Assembly (NCBI GenBank): GCA_946965045.2 | Contig: OX337229.1 | Coordinates: 2,976,001 to 3,040,000, forward strand | Length of the DNA stretch: 64,000 bases | Direction: 5' to 3' | Origin: Epithemia pelagica | Taxonomy: Eukaryota > Bacillariophyta > Bacillariophyceae > Surirellales > Surirellaceae | Shown: piece by piece, positions 11,382 through 21,027 of the stretch | How the letters are laid out: every line of letters starts with the position of its first letter | Numbering within the stretch: position 1 is the stretch's first letter | Position numbers and translations under genes: made by a program | Notes under the pieces: model-generated | What the model was told of the DNA's origin: nothing | What the model saw: the letters and a program-made list of their open reading frames with translations, nothing else | The model's database searches: none

Positions 11382-14300
11382 TCATGTGTTTTGCATATCG
11401 TCATCGACGGGTGCGACAATCGCCAGCTCCGACTTTTTGTTCAAGGCTGAAGCTACACTTCCGTATCTCTCTCGACCCAGAATCGAGTTACCACTGGAAC
11501 CTTGTTCCTCACCCACACCCATCCTTCCATGTTGTAAAACTGTATTATATTGACTGCTGATCATTTGGTTCACTTTGATAGTTGCCCCCCATTCCTTGTA
11601 CAACTTGACCGATTGCTCCAAATATTCCTTTGCCCAAAATTCAGCGTCCGTCTTTGTAGTTAAACCTTGGTCCTGGGCTTGTTGAAGCATGAACCGTCCT
11701 GCCCTTTCATAAGCAATCGCTCCTAAGTGACTAAACCCAGAACGAACCAAAGATACAATGGCCTAGTCGTACAAACCTTTGACTGCAGCCCTCTTCCTTT
11801 TTGACGAACGACGCGTCCAAGCAAGTTCTGCGTCAACAAGTTGCAATAAGGGCAAACTGTTGAGCGAATTTATCTTGTTCAAATCTTTCCTGCCATTCTT
11901 TGCCAATGCAAGGTACTTGGACTTTTTGGTTTTTTGAAACAAGATACAGCCTCCGAGGCCATCCAACAGTGCAAACATATAATTAGCAAAATGGGTCACT
12001 ACAATTCTGCGGTATTGTTGTTGGATCCCCAGAATCTCATTCATGGACCTTTCCGCCATGTCCATGTCGTCTATTAACAGCGCATACAAGAAGCCAAAAT
12101 AGAGAATCACCGCTCGTGCCGGACTCTCCTCCAAAATGTGTTTCAGTTCTGGGCCAACCATGATACCAAGTTCCAACGCTTTGTCCCATGACATTTCAAC
12201 CGGTGGATTGGCTTCGCCCGTCAAATTCATGGCGAGGAAAAGCGGTGGAACGGCCCAAGCGATATTCTCATGTTGATTTAACGTCTTCATTTGCCGAATA
12301 AAATTCTTGACATCCGATGAAAACGTTCCAAGAGGCAGTCCACAACACACATACATATACAAGTACTCAATCAGGCAGACAGCACCAAAGTACATATCAC
12401 CCGTTTCTCATCCAATGCGGTACCCTGCAAGGCACGGCTCTAATACTGATTGAAGAGGCAACTTGAAATGTAGGCACATGGTATGCGTAAAAGATATAGT
12501 GGATGGCAGCGGGTTGCTGTCCTGATCCACACGGAGAGCCAACTGCGAAAAGCGAACAGCTTCTTGCCGCTTCCCAGAACCAGCAAGAAGTTGTGCGTAC
12601 GCTGCATACGCAACCGACGTTTGCGCGCAAAACCCATGCCGCACTGTTAGTTCCATCAACTTACAAAAAGCAAGTCCACAAAAGTTGGAATCATCTACGG
12701 CCATGCTGTAAGTCGATAACGAAACAAGAATACGCATGGCTTTCTTTATTTTCTGGTTTTCGATGGGCTTGAGACTCAAGAGATCATCATCCGATAGACC
12801 CTGTACCATTCGCTTGACACGGAACAACTCAACTATCAGGTTCACGATCGTGGAAGCTCTTGTTTTCACTCCAAGTATCTTAAGGGCATCTTTTGATACA
12901 ACAATAGCTTGTCGATCATCCAGTTGAGAACTGCATGTCTTTGCTCGGATAGCTAGAGCAGATGCCCTGTGTTCGGCATGCCGGGCATGCTTCAGAATCC
13001 CATCGACCAGTGAATTGCTCAGAGTCCAATTATTTCGTTCCGAAGATGCTCCCGCCAAACAGGTGTATATGTCCAAGACCAAGTCATACGAGTTTTCCCA
13101 ATCTGTATCTTTGATCAGATCATAGCCCTTCGTGAGAAAGTTGTACACAAGATACTCCGACGAACGCTCCCGAGCAAGCTTACTGGCTTGCAAATTCAAG
13201 TGGATCAAAGTTAGACGATCATCTTCACCGTCTAAAACGGACGATCCACGGTTTAACTGGTCCGCCGTCAACAGTAGATATGGAGATGAGAGGGAGTCAC
13301 CATGAAGGTCATGAAGAAACTTTCCAATATTGTGGTGCAAACTGGATCGCGACAGCTTCTCAGACATGAGTTCATAAGAAAATTGTCTTATACGATCATG
13401 AGGAAACTTGACGGTAGAGGGCGTCGGGCATTCTAGGAAGTGCTCACTTTCCGCCAGCTTGATGAGTTGATCAAAACTTGCTCTTGACGCATCACTGTCA
13501 CGGAACTCTGTGGCTTGCGAATTACTGAGTTGTTCGTCCTTTCCTTCCGGTAAAAAAGTGGGATTGTCAAAGATGCTTCTGAGGAGACTTTTGTCCATGT
13601 GGAACCCCAGACAAGATGCCAATTGTAACAAACGACGGACTTGCGGAGCGGCGTTTTGTAATCGATGAGTAACAACAACAGCCACATTGTCGGCAACGTT
13701 GGTGTTTGCCAAAAGCCGTTCCATGTCCCATTTCCATGACGCCTTGAATAAATCATAGGACAAGACTCCTTCTTGCTCCAACATCCGAACAAACTGCACA
13801 ACAAAGAAAGGGTTACCCATGGTTCTTCGACAGACAATGCTTGAGAGTTCATGTAAAGATTTTTCCTCTGTATCATCTAAATATGCACCAAGCGATAACG
13901 CCGTGAGGATGAGACTGTGCACAGAGGACTGATTGAGGTTTGGCACCGATATGTCAAACACATTTTGGATCGTCAATGCTTCATGAAAAGGTCGCACAAT
14001 ATTTTTGGCCCCGTCATCCTCATCTCGATAGCTCAGGAGGACCAGTAAGTTGTTGGTTTCGCTGTCATTTACAACTGCCTTCAAAACATCCAATGAAGTG
14101 GTATCAGCCCACTGTAAATCGTCTAGATATAGAACCAAAGCTCTTTTGGAAGCACAAAAGTGCTTCAAGAAAAGCTCAAGACCTAATGCGAATCGTTTCG
14201 AGGCCATCGCTAATGTCCGTCTTTCCTCTGGATCATGCGAATATACAGTGCTATCTTGATCCGTTTCCTCCCTTGGAGAGGTGTGTTGATGGAGCAGCTT

Positions 14301-14807
14301 CTCGAAACCAGGCACCACTTCAGCCATAATTTTGCCTTCCACTTTCAATGATTGGATGAAGGTTTTTGTTTCTTCCGGATCGTTGTAAAGTTGAGCGCAA
14401 AGTGACTCCAGTGCCTGAACTAGGGCCGAAAATGGATGGGAGGAATCCTGATACTCGTCGAATTTGCCTTCCACGAAATACGATCGCATATTGTCGCTGT
14501 TGGAGGAAACCTTTTCTCGATTTCTCTTCAATTCTCGACACCGTGCAGTCTTACCAGAACCAGAGACGCCGTGAACAAAACAGGCGTGAACTGGGGCGTT
14601 CACTTGCATGATGTGATCATGGATGTCATCCAGTTGCTTGAGTTCGTCCTCCCTTCCAACAAAAATCTGATCCAAGCGTAACTTTTTCTTTGATTCTCTC
14701 ATTGTGCTGTTGGCCACTGTAATGAAGACGCAGATGATTTTCTCATATTTCGTGATCTCGATGTTGCGCTGGGAGTCGCCATCGTCGGATGGAGGAAAAG
14801 CACGCAA
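11382..14807 (-). pseudogene. AAA_16-type ATPase with TPR-like region, two in-frame stops
   Basis: One reading frame runs from 14807 to 11382 and is interrupted only by a TGA at 12410-12408 and a TAG at 11765-11763. The N-terminal part is a predicted ATPase of the AAA_16/STAND-like kind: FVGREDELKQLDDIHDHI, Walker A GVSGSGKT, and Walker B ALVLYLDDLQWAD. The rest is helical TPR-like sequence ending in the AKEYLEQSVKLYKEWGA motif typical of this family. In bacteria and diatoms such modules often sit in large kinase or histidine-kinase proteins; here no kinase domain is attached. Both stops fall inside conserved motifs (the YRxGxETGD region and the YDxAI region), so splicing them out would remove conserved residues, and the only introns that fit exactly would be under 20 bp. 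I therefore call it a recent pseudogene or a sequence with errors. If only the first ORF is translated, the product is about 800 residues and still carries the whole ATPase domain. The start could also be the ATG before RESKKKLRLDQIF. Confidence 0.72.
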
Positions 14808-15154
14808 CTAAAAAAAGTTGGGAAGTTGGAAATGCATCGTGGTGGTCGCGCAAGGCCGCCTTCCGCCATCAAAGGAGCCCATAGCCATTATTGTAGCCAT
14901 AGCGTAAGGAGTAAAAGGTTAGCAACGATTAGATTTACATGCTATGGCTCCAACGAGCCCCAAACCCAAGGTCGAATGCAAATGTTCGGTGTAACGAGCT
15001 CTAAGTCATGAGAGTGAAAGGTGGGACAACATTTTCTAGAGATATCATATGGGAGTATATTATTACTATGAGAGACAAACGAAGCAAAAAATAACATGGG
15101 GGGATGACGACATACATTCGTGGGCCTCCATTGTGGCTTCCCTCCAAAGACGAT
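14808..15154. other. Intergenic region
   Basis: This region lies between the start of the ATPase frame and the 3' end of the APH-1 gene. It should hold the ATPase promoter and the APH-1 3' UTR. No gene was seen. Confidence 0.55.
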
Positions 15155-16144
15155 TTATCCATCATGGGAGTTGTAGTGGTTACCACTGTCGCCATTTTGG
15201 TTCGAAGTTGAAGACGAGGGCGGCATGTAAATCAGCGCTACACCAGCCCAGAACCAATAGGCGACCGCAATAACAACAACGCAACTCGCTGGAAGCGATA
15301 CCATACATCCGTGTTTGAAATAGTCGGCTGTGGTAAAGATTGCCGCCACAGTGTGGGCAACCAGTACAGACATGAGTGCCATGTTGCCACCTTCTCGTGT
15401 ATTCCCCATCCAGGCACCTGGTCTGTTCTCCACCAACAGATGAGGTGGAGGCCGTTCTCCTCGATGGAACATGAGTCTGCGTCGCATCCCGAAGAAGGTG
15501 AAGAGCATAAAGAAAATGTCAAGAATGGAGAAGCAAAGAGCATAAATGGCCGATACTGCCAATGACGGCATGCCTGGACATGACTCCTGGTACAAGACGC
15601 CGACATTGTTCGTCATTTCAGAGGCCAGCAAGGTTCCGTACAACATGACAGCATGCATACCACCAAAGCCGACACCGGCTGCAATGCCACACGCGGCATC
15701 ATTCAACTCAAGACGCAACTTGGCCACTTCGGTCCAGCTTGTGGAGGTCGGGTTTGGCCTTGAGTCTCCAGTTGTATCACCTTCTTCGCCGGATTCATTC
15801 GTGGTGTTGGTTCGTTGTTGTGTAGCACTGTCGTGAGCTTCTTGCTGTTGCACCGACTGTTGAATTGCTCGTTCGACACGATGGTACACGGAGACAAACC
15901 AACACCGAAAAGCGAATTGGGATAAAATTCCTGGGATGATTCCAGCCAGAGGACCTCGTAATCCAACCAAGTAAAATATCCACCAAAAGAAAGAGGCAAC
16001 CACTGCTGACATCAAGAAGAAAAAAGCCGCTGATGTGACCACAATCACCAGTTGTGCTTTGGAGTAAATCACGCTGCTGAACAGTGCGATCAACGGCCCG
16101 AAGGCTATCAGGGCAGAGCCCAAAGAAAGAGAAAATGATGTCAT
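15155..16144 (-). CDS. APH1: Gamma-secretase subunit APH-1 homologue
   Basis: APH-1 is the scaffold subunit of gamma-secretase, the intramembrane protease complex with presenilin, nicastrin and PEN-2. The 329-residue protein has about seven hydrophobic segments, as expected. Key family features are an N-terminal TM with ALIAFGPLIALF, the FRCWFVSVYHRVERAI segment after TM3, and the glycine-rich TM4 AAGVGFGGMHAVMLYG. The TM4 stretch has the G-x3-G spacing with Ala in the third position and an adjacent His, much like the plant form. A later TM keeps a His (VLVAHTVAAIFT). The other His known from the animal protein seems to be Asp here (SILDIFFM). An insert rich in Gln/Thr/Ser and acid residues (about 105-150) lies in a loop, and a Ser/Asn-rich tail follows the last TM. 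The start is the first ATG and directly precedes TM1. The expected location is ER/endomembrane. Confidence 0.85.
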   Translation of the reverse strand: MTSFSLSLGSALIAFGPLIALFSSVIYSKAQLVIVVTSAAFFFLMSAVVASFFWWIFYLVGLRGPLAGIIPGILSQFAFRCWFVSVYHRVERAIQQSVQQQEAHDSATQQRTNTTNESGEEGDTTGDSRPNPTSTSWTEVAKLRLELNDAACGIAAGVGFGGMHAVMLYGTLLASEMTNNVGVLYQESCPGMPSLAVSAIYALCFSILDIFFMLFTFFGMRRRLMFHRGERPPPHLLVENRPGAWMGNTREGGNMALMSVLVAHTVAAIFTTADYFKHGCMVSLPASCVVVIAVAYWFWAGVALIYMPPSSSTSNQNGDSGNHYNSHDG

Positions 16145-16622
16145 ACTACTGTGTCAAGGACAATGGATTCTGTTCGCCGTGGCTCTTGGGTCTGGAGATA
16201 ACGACACCTTCTGTTTACACAAGTCAGCTTGTTTGGTTGATGAACGCCGTCAGAACTATTTTTCTTTTGTCATGGATCATGGCCGATAGAACGAATCAAC
16301 TTGATCGGCTCGCTCCTCGTGTAACGGTCTGACATGTCACGCGCAGCGCCAGCGCCTCGTCCTTTGCTAGCTGTGCTACTGCTTGTGTGCGAAATGCCAA
16401 TGGAGTAGGAGTAGCTATAGCTAACCCGCCCTACTCTACTACTCCTAGCTAGTGGCACTAGCCAAGAGTGCAGTTGAGCAAAACTAAAGTCACCATGGTA
16501 TAGATGGGACATGCCGGGGTCCTCTTTTGTTCACACAATGGGAAGCACTATACAAAAAGGAAAGATGAAAGGATCCATTGGGTCCACACCACTTGCGATT
16601 CCAATGCTACTCATATTATTAA
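16145..16622. other. Intergenic region with short inverted repeats
   Basis: This is the spacer between the 3' end of the first MORN gene and the APH-1 start, both on the minus strand. Around 16400-16465 there are AGTAGGAGTAGC and CTACTACTCCTAGCTAG stretches that could pair imperfectly. No gene was found; it probably carries the APH-1 promoter. Confidence 0.5.
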
Positions 16623-19600
16623 CTATAACTCCACGGACGAACGTGGAAAGTTTTCCTCCTTCGGTTCTGGCTCGTGGTTCTCTTCTTGGACTTGGAGTGG
16701 TGGTTCCTCTTGGAGTGGTGGTGGTTGTTGCTCATCGTCCGGATACTCGGACAAGGAAGCGGCTGGAGTCACGGTCTCCTCGACCGCGGCGGCGGTGTGT
16801 TTCGAGCCATGGAATTCTGGGGTACTTGTTGTGTGGTTGTTGTGGGTGGTATCCGTTCCTCCTCCTCCATGTTCGACAGGATCTTCTCCCCCTACTTGAC
16901 CCTCCTTCTTGTCTTCGGGGGATGTTGTTGTGGTTGTTGTAGTTGCGGCCCAAGGATTGTCATTGTCATTGTGTTCGGCCGGAGAGGGAGGAGGAGCGAC
17001 CGAGGATTCCGAGACGGGAAGGGAAGCATCATTGGATTCCGTCATGGAGATGGATTCTTCTGGTGCAAGCTCTGTCACAACGGGTGGGACTCGGGGTGAC
17101 ACTTGTTGGGATGGTCCCTGGGGCGAAGGCGACTGTCCTTCGCCCACGGATGGTGCCACTTCTTCGTCCTCTGGAATGGAATCCACCAATGGGATTGTTC
17201 CAACAGTCTCACTCGATACCGCCGCTGCTACTTGGTGTGGTTGGGGATCATCGTCGTCCTCCCCAACTCCCGATTCGGATTCCGTAGGAGTGGGTACCGC
17301 CGGTGGTGCTGCGGCCGGTGGGGGTGCCCGGGGTTGAGGTGAAGGTGTGGCGGGAGTTGTCGTTGTCGTTGGTGGTGGTGTGGCGGGAGCGGGTTGGGGA
17401 GGAGCCGCCACGGGGGAAGAGGCCACTCGTTTGCCGTGAAACCATCGTCCCTGTTCCAAAATATTACCGGTAAAATCTCTTAAGGTTCCCGCTCCATGAA
17501 AGGTTCCCTGCGAAAATTCTCCTTCGTATTCAGTACCCGGTCCCCAGACCAATCGTCCTCGACCATGATACTTGCCGGCCTTCCATTCTCCTTCGTAATG
17601 GCCTCCCGCAAAGACAAATCGACCATAGCCACTCCGTTGTCCTCGAAAAAACATGCCATCGTACTTGTCTCCGGACGGGTAGGTAAAGACGCCTCGTCCA
17701 TGACGCATATCATCCTTGTAGTGGCCAATAAACAAGCGTCCATCTTTCCATTGGTACCGGCCCGGTCCATTGCGTAAATTATTTTGATATTCTCCTTCAT
17801 GATAATCGCCCTGTGGAAAAAACAAACAACGGCCGTGGCCTTCCTTGGATCCATTTTTCCAAAAGCCTTCGTGGATGCGTTTGCCATCGGCATAGACCAA
17901 TCGACCGACACCATGGGGTCGTCGGGTACTGGTCAAGACAATGCCTGTGAAGCGACCCAAATTTCCTTGACAATCGGTAATTTCTTGATCCACGACCGCA
18001 TGACAGGGTGGTTCCAAGGGTTGCGGTGCCGGAGAAGCTGGTTCGACCGCATGTTTCGTATCATCGTCATCATCCTCATCGTCATTGTCGTCGTCGACCC
18101 AATAAGATTCCACCGCTGCCTGATGAAAATGTTCTTGTTCGTGTTGTTCTTGTTGTTTTTGTTTGTGCTGGGATGCGGCCGTGGTTGGTGTGGGTAACCG
18201 TTGTTGCCATCGAGTTGGTGTGGCGGGTGTGGTTGGGTCGTCGTCGCCGTCCTTTTCCTCACTGTCGGTTTTGGGTTTGCCTCGCACATAGAGGCCTTGA
18301 TAGACCACGACCCCATTTTGATTCAAATCCTTGCCCTGCCCATGTTTGGCTCCATGAATGAATTCTCCCACATAGGTACTTCCATCACTTTGGACCAAGG
18401 TCCCCTGTCCATGATAGAGACCACCTTGCCAGGTTCCTTCGTACATGCTACCCGAAGCAAAAATGAAGCGTCCATGTCCATGCCGTTTGCCTTGAATGAA
18501 TTGTCCTTCGTAAAAATCCGAATTGGGATAAATCAAGGTTCCCTTGCCTTGTCGAGAATTTTTGAAAAAGGATCCCTTGTATTGTCGTCCATCCTTCCAG
18601 GTATAGGACCCCTTGCCATGACGTTGTCCATATTGAAAATCCCCTTCGTAGGTATCGCCATTGCGAAAGGTTAATCGACATCCTTGTCCATGATAATAGC
18701 CTTGTGGATTGAACCATCCTTCGTAGGATTCGACCTCACCTTGTGGATAGGTGACGGTACCATTTTGATAGGGATTTTGGTGCAACCACAAGCCCCGATA
18801 GACGCCCAAGGAGGGTGTGGCTTGATTGAAGGTGTCCATCCATTCGCGATCGTGCACGACCGTGACGGCCTCTCCATTGGGCGCAGCCGCCGTCGACGTA
18901 CGACGAGGTGGAGGAGTCGAACCGGGTGCGGGAATGTGAGTGACGGTCCGTTGCGAGACGCGAGTCGATGGGGGTGGTGTCGTCAGCGGAGGACCTCGTG
19001 GTGTTTGCATGCCAGGAGCCAATTGAGGAACATGTTGTGGTGGTTGTTGTTGTTGTGGTGGATACGGTTGCGTTGTTCGTGGTGTGGTCGGGTATGCCAT
19101 TGGGCTGGTGGTGCTGGTGGTATGGGGTGACGTCACTGGTTGTCTGGTCGTTGTCGTCGTGGTGGTGGAGAGGGAGGATTGGGTGGTCGACGACTTGGGT
19201 TGCGGAGTACTGGTAGTGGTTCGTTCGTCCATTGCTGTTTGGGATGACGATAGGACGGGTTTGCCCTGATCCCAGGTGCCATCGTGCATGACGGTGCCTT
19301 GTGCAGTGACTTGAATGCCATGTCCATGGGGTTTGCCGTGGACAAAATTGCCGCGATAGACACACTTTTCGCCATGCTCATCGAGCCAGGTATATTGTCC
19401 ATAGCCATGGTAGACCCCCTGATTCCATTCGCCGACATATTCCATGTGGGTGGTTGGATCGCGGTAGGTTCCATAACCCTGTCGTTGATTGGACGCAAAA
19501 GCTCCTTGATAAATGGCGCCCGTGCGGGACCAGGTATACGTGCCTTGTCCATGTCGTAGTCCGTCGTGCCAATCGCCTTGGTAGAGGCGCGTATCGTCGC

Positions 19601-20108
19601 CGACGGCGGTCGTCATTGTTGTGGTGGTGGATTTGGACGGAACGACCCATTCCAAGGTTCCATTGGGACCATGGGGTTGTCCCTGGTCATTCCACGGTCC
19701 GGTATAGACATCGCCATTGACATAGAGGAGAGTGCCCTTGGTCCATTTGCCATAGTGCCAATCGCCCGTGTATTTGACGTACGAGGCATGATCCACATAC
19801 ACCATTTGGCCATAGGGACCATGCGGAATGGAACGGGGTGAATCGTCGTCTGCCAAGGAAATATCCGTCAAGACGGGAGGAGGAGCATCGGGGTCGTCGG
19901 ACGACAAAGCGGCCGCCGAGGGTACCAGCATGGAGGGCCGTGACAGAGCTTGTGGTTGTTTTCGTGGCAAAGAAGGATCCATGACGACGGGTCCATTGTA
20001 CACTCCCTGGTTGCCCATGCCATCTTCCAAGGTTTCATTTTCTACCATGCGACTGGGAAGATTCCCTCGGTCCTGTTGTTCCAATGCATGGTTGCCTGGA
20101 ATCGACAT
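16623..20108 (-). CDS. MORN-repeat protein with three separate MORN arrays
   Basis: This 1161-residue single-exon protein has about 22 MORN blocks (YxGxWxxGxxHGxG) in three arrays: roughly residues 110-270, 425-620 and 740-925. The arrays are joined by Pro/Thr/Gln-rich linkers, and a long Pro/Ser/Glu-rich acidic tail follows. MORN arrays form beta-hairpin rods and are found in proteins at membranes, cell cortex and cytoskeleton; some bind phosphoinositides or scaffold other proteins. No kinase, lipid kinase or other catalytic domain is visible, so a scaffold role is the best inference. The third array opens with a GRFTGIVLTSTRRPHGVGRL segment that resembles the start of the C-terminal module in the four other MORN genes of the window. 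Low-complexity linkers are encoded by ACC/CAA repeats. The start at 20108 is the first ATG. It is head-to-head with the MORN gene at 21028. Confidence 0.85.
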   Translation of the reverse strand: MSIPGNHALEQQDRGNLPSRMVENETLEDGMGNQGVYNGPVVMDPSLPRKQPQALSRPSMLVPSAAALSSDDPDAPPPVLTDISLADDDSPRSIPHGPYGQMVYVDHASYVKYTGDWHYGKWTKGTLLYVNGDVYTGPWNDQGQPHGPNGTLEWVVPSKSTTTTMTTAVGDDTRLYQGDWHDGLRHGQGTYTWSRTGAIYQGAFASNQRQGYGTYRDPTTHMEYVGEWNQGVYHGYGQYTWLDEHGEKCVYRGNFVHGKPHGHGIQVTAQGTVMHDGTWDQGKPVLSSSQTAMDERTTTSTPQPKSSTTQSSLSTTTTTTTRQPVTSPHTTSTTSPMAYPTTPRTTQPYPPQQQQPPQHVPQLAPGMQTPRGPPLTTPPPSTRVSQRTVTHIPAPGSTPPPRRTSTAAAPNGEAVTVVHDREWMDTFNQATPSLGVYRGLWLHQNPYQNGTVTYPQGEVESYEGWFNPQGYYHGQGCRLTFRNGDTYEGDFQYGQRHGKGSYTWKDGRQYKGSFFKNSRQGKGTLIYPNSDFYEGQFIQGKRHGHGRFIFASGSMYEGTWQGGLYHGQGTLVQSDGSTYVGEFIHGAKHGQGKDLNQNGVVVYQGLYVRGKPKTDSEEKDGDDDPTTPATPTRWQQRLPTPTTAASQHKQKQQEQHEQEHFHQAAVESYWVDDDNDDEDDDDDTKHAVEPASPAPQPLEPPCHAVVDQEITDCQGNLGRFTGIVLTSTRRPHGVGRLVYADGKRIHEGFWKNGSKEGHGRCLFFPQGDYHEGEYQNNLRNGPGRYQWKDGRLFIGHYKDDMRHGRGVFTYPSGDKYDGMFFRGQRSGYGRFVFAGGHYEGEWKAGKYHGRGRLVWGPGTEYEGEFSQGTFHGAGTLRDFTGNILEQGRWFHGKRVASSPVAAPPQPAPATPPPTTTTTPATPSPQPRAPPPAAAPPAVPTPTESESGVGEDDDDPQPHQVAAAVSSETVGTIPLVDSIPEDEEVAPSVGEGQSPSPQGPSQQVSPRVPPVVTELAPEESISMTESNDASLPVSESSVAPPPSPAEHNDNDNPWAATTTTTTTSPEDKKEGQVGGEDPVEHGGGGTDTTHNNHTTSTPEFHGSKHTAAAVEETVTPAASLSEYPDDEQQPPPLQEEPPLQVQEENHEPEPKEENFPRSSVEL

Positions 20109-21027
20109 GGTACTGCCAAGGACGACGACGAGAGCTCCACGCGAGCCTCAAAACCACCCAAGACCTTTTCTGCGAACCAGCACACACAAGTAGCAGCAGC
20201 AAGGGTCGCTGCAGGGCTTGACTCGTGATCGTTGTTTGCTTCTGGTACTTCGATTTTTGTCGAGGACAAGAGAGTTGCGGAATGGTGGAGCTACCTACTT
20301 GTTGTTCTATTATTGGGTCGGAGTGTTGCTGGGTTTGTGGTGGTGTTGTGGTCGTCCATGGAGAGGATTCTTCGGAGCGACCATCTACTGAGCAGTGAGC
20401 ATGTCGTCCCCAGTCCCCCCGCTGGACGAATCCTTGCCTTGGTGGGACTGGAAAGTGGCATCACAAGACCAACTCCGGCCGGCGACACGATCGGGCCTCC
20501 TCTAAGTATTCTCTTGAAGCAAGCCGTCTGCTCATCCTGTCTGCCCGGCTCGCTTGATGGATCGTCACACGCCAGCCACACAGGCGGAGACATTGACCCG
20601 ACGATTGGGAAAAGGACGGGAATAACGCGAGCGAGCAAGCAAGCGAGTACGAACGAGAACGACCGACGGAGCACCCAACGAACCAATTGGGAACCAAGAC
20701 AAGACAGAACCAAACGAGAAGAGGGACACTCCGTCGTCTCTGTCATCCCCTTTGATTTTCGAAGAGAGCAAGAGCACTGTGAGTTTTGACTTTTTCGTCT
20801 CTTGAGAACGAGTCGTCGTCTTGGATTGTCGGGTGGTCAAGGAAACGGAAGTGTTCTCGCAGAGGGACGTCGTGTTGGAGAGGCAGCAACATCTGCTCCA
20901 ATCTATAGCGCTTCCTCCGATTCTTCTCGTGGGCACGGCGAAAAAGACCGCCTCCTCCTCCTCTCACTCAACAACGACACACAAGACATACCACTACTGC
21001 TACTACTACGGATAAGATCCTGGAAGA
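20109..21027. other. Shared divergent promoter between two MORN genes
   Basis: A 919-bp region separates the start codons of two divergently transcribed MORN genes. Open frames of up to 185 codons exist here but resemble no protein. CTC/TCC-type pyrimidine stretches lie near the plus-strand start (20940-21000). It may drive both genes; this is inference. Confidence 0.55.

Noticed and set aside
12396-12410. TGA at 12410-12408 read as selenocysteine
   Set aside because: The same gene also has a TAG, which selenocysteine insertion cannot explain, and the expected residue there is hydrophobic rather than Cys. No SECIS-like element was recognised.
11751-12440. Tiny introns removing the two stops of the ATPase gene
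   Set aside because: The GT...AG pairs that fit exactly are only 12-17 bp apart; larger ones would delete conserved motif residues.
16400-16470. Inverted repeat as a structured RNA
   Set aside because: Pairing is short and imperfect, and the words are simple TAC/TAG repeats.
17300-19300. Regularly spaced similar sequences in the MORN genes as a CRISPR-like array
   Set aside because: They are in-frame MORN codons with the usual ~69-bp period, and the genome is eukaryotic.
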